The notes beneath the pieces were generated by a model that worked only from the letters and a program-made list of their open reading frames with translations, was not told where the DNA came from and did no database searches. From an uncultured Phycisphaera sp. (GTDB lineage: Bacteria > Planctomycetota > Phycisphaerae > Phycisphaerales > SM1A02): a stretch of DNA of 5,351 nt. Below are positions 4,721 through 5,351 of the stretch, piece after piece. Both the position numbers and the translations under genes were made by a program. The stretch's first letter is position 1; every line of letters starts with the position of its first letter. The stretch lies in contig CALDQF010000341.1 of assembly GCA_937911845.1 (NCBI GenBank), positions 1 to 5,351 on the forward strand. Reading direction: 5' to 3'.

Positions 4721-5351
4721 GGGGGTGGGGCAGTCCGGCTTTCTTGAGGAGGCCGTTGATCTTTTTGACTTTCTCTGCCATGGGATCACGGGGGTCAAGA
4801 TTGTTGTAAGCCGTCTTGCCGTCCGCGCCAATGATGGCCACGTGCGGGATGCCACGTACTCCGAAGTCGGGATTGAAGACGTCTTCTTTGGCGAAGGCAA
4901 TGGGCCAAGTGATATCCATGGCTTTGACGTATTCGGCCATTTGGGCAAACTCTTCTTCATTGGTGGCACACTTCACTTGACCGCGTTCATCTCGGAAATT
5001 CACCGCACCCTGAGGGCTGGTGAGACCGAGGACGGTGACGTTGTAGCTCTTGTAATACTCGACCAATTCCTTGACTTGTGGGAATGAGCCGACACAGGGT
5101 CCACACCACGTCGCCCAGAAGTCGACCACCACGACATTACCCTTCATACAGCAGAAGCAGTTCCATTCCTTGCCCATGGAGTTCCAGAGGATCTCCACTT
5201 TGGGGGCGTCGAAACCGACCAACTCACCTCGGCCGGCGGCACCTTTGAGCGTCTTTAAGGCGCCGTCCATCATGCGCTTCTCCCGGCCTTCAGCCGCAGC
5301 GGCCACGACTTCGATGGCGGCCACCAGCTTGCCGTGGGCGGCTTTTCGGGT
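4704..5351 (-). CDS. TlpA/ResA-like thioredoxin-fold protein, 5' end outside window
   Basis: The frame stays open to the right edge, so the gene is probably truncated there. The GTG at 5324 is a possible but unsupported start (used for numbering here, giving 206 residues). Residues 37-50 (G-F-D-A-P-K-V...) match the lead-in of the AhpC/TSA-TlpA fold. The active site is F69-W-A-T-W73-C74-G-P-C77, and the cis-Pro loop is G-I-P160-H, followed by V-A-I-I-G-A-D-G-K. Family members are usually membrane-anchored or exported thiol reductases acting on cytochrome c maturation or other envelope disulfides. Any signal peptide would lie outside the window. The region before residue 35 is helical and charged, which suggests a larger protein. 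Unusual features are the cluster C56-F-C58-C59 just before the first core strand and a fifth non-active-site position, Cys119. It is convergent with the tRNA and shares the terminator. Confidence 0.85.
   Translation of the reverse strand, partial: TRKAAHGKLVAAIEVVAAAAEGREKRMMDGALKTLKGAAGRGELVGFDAPKVEILWNSMGKEWNCFCCMKGNVVVVDFWATWCGPCVGSFPQVKELVEYYKSYNVTVLGLTSPQGAVNFRDERGQVKCATNEEEFAQMAEYVKAMDITWPIAFAKEDVFNPDFGVRGIPHVAIIGADGKTAYNNLDPRDPMAEKVKKINGLLKKAGLPHPPAFEG

Noticed and set aside
5322..5324. GTG at 5324 as the true start of the TlpA-like gene
   Set aside because: The frame stays open to the window edge, there is no clear ribosome binding site upstream, and no export signal follows. The gene more likely continues beyond the window.

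Overview
The window looks like chromosomal DNA of a GC-rich Gram-negative-type bacterium, most likely a member of the Planctomycetota and perhaps of class Phycisphaerae. The lineage is inferred. It rests on a small exported protein with a PEP-CTERM-like tail of the V-P-x-P ... hydrophobic ... R-R-x-R form, on Sec-type signal peptides, and on the overall gene style. No single marker here is decisive. There is no integrase, transposase, plasmid gene or CRISPR array.

Layout: (1) Positions 1-170 hold the 3' end of a dihydropteroate synthase gene (folP), which is easy to miss because its start lies outside the window. It is followed on the same strand by thioredoxin (trxA, 222-539) and, 2 nt later, by an exported S9-family serine peptidase (542-2614) with an intact Ser546/Asp627/His659 triad. 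These three are probably co-transcribed. (2) An 88-103 nt gap contains GC hairpins and a perfect 8+8 bp inverted repeat. After it comes a cytoplasmic XRE-type HTH regulator with a TPR-like helical C-terminal region (2718-3983). Its stop codon overlaps (TGATG) the start of a 163-residue exported protein (3983-4474), which carries a signal peptide, two copies of a P-[DN]-Y-x-H-T-N-Q-D motif, a PPEG-type tandem repeat and the PEP-CTERM-like tail. (3) A tRNA-Ala(GGC) gene (4558-4630) has a good sigma70-type promoter upstream and a strong bidirectional terminator downstream. (4) A TlpA/ResA-like thioredoxin-fold protein lies on the minus strand (4704-5351), convergent with the rest and running off the right edge. 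It has a WCGPC active site and an unusual C-F-C-C cluster just before it.

Functionally, most of the window is housekeeping: folate synthesis, two thioredoxin-fold proteins, one exported peptidase and one tRNA. The part that is not ordinary is the pair formed by the HTH-TPR regulator and the overlapping exported repeat protein. Its architecture (an intracellular HTH-TPR sensor next to the gene for a small secreted protein with an internally repeated short motif) resembles, without proving, the receptor/pro-peptide arrangement of RRNPP systems in Firmicutes. A plainer alternative is a dedicated regulator controlling its own surface-protein gene.
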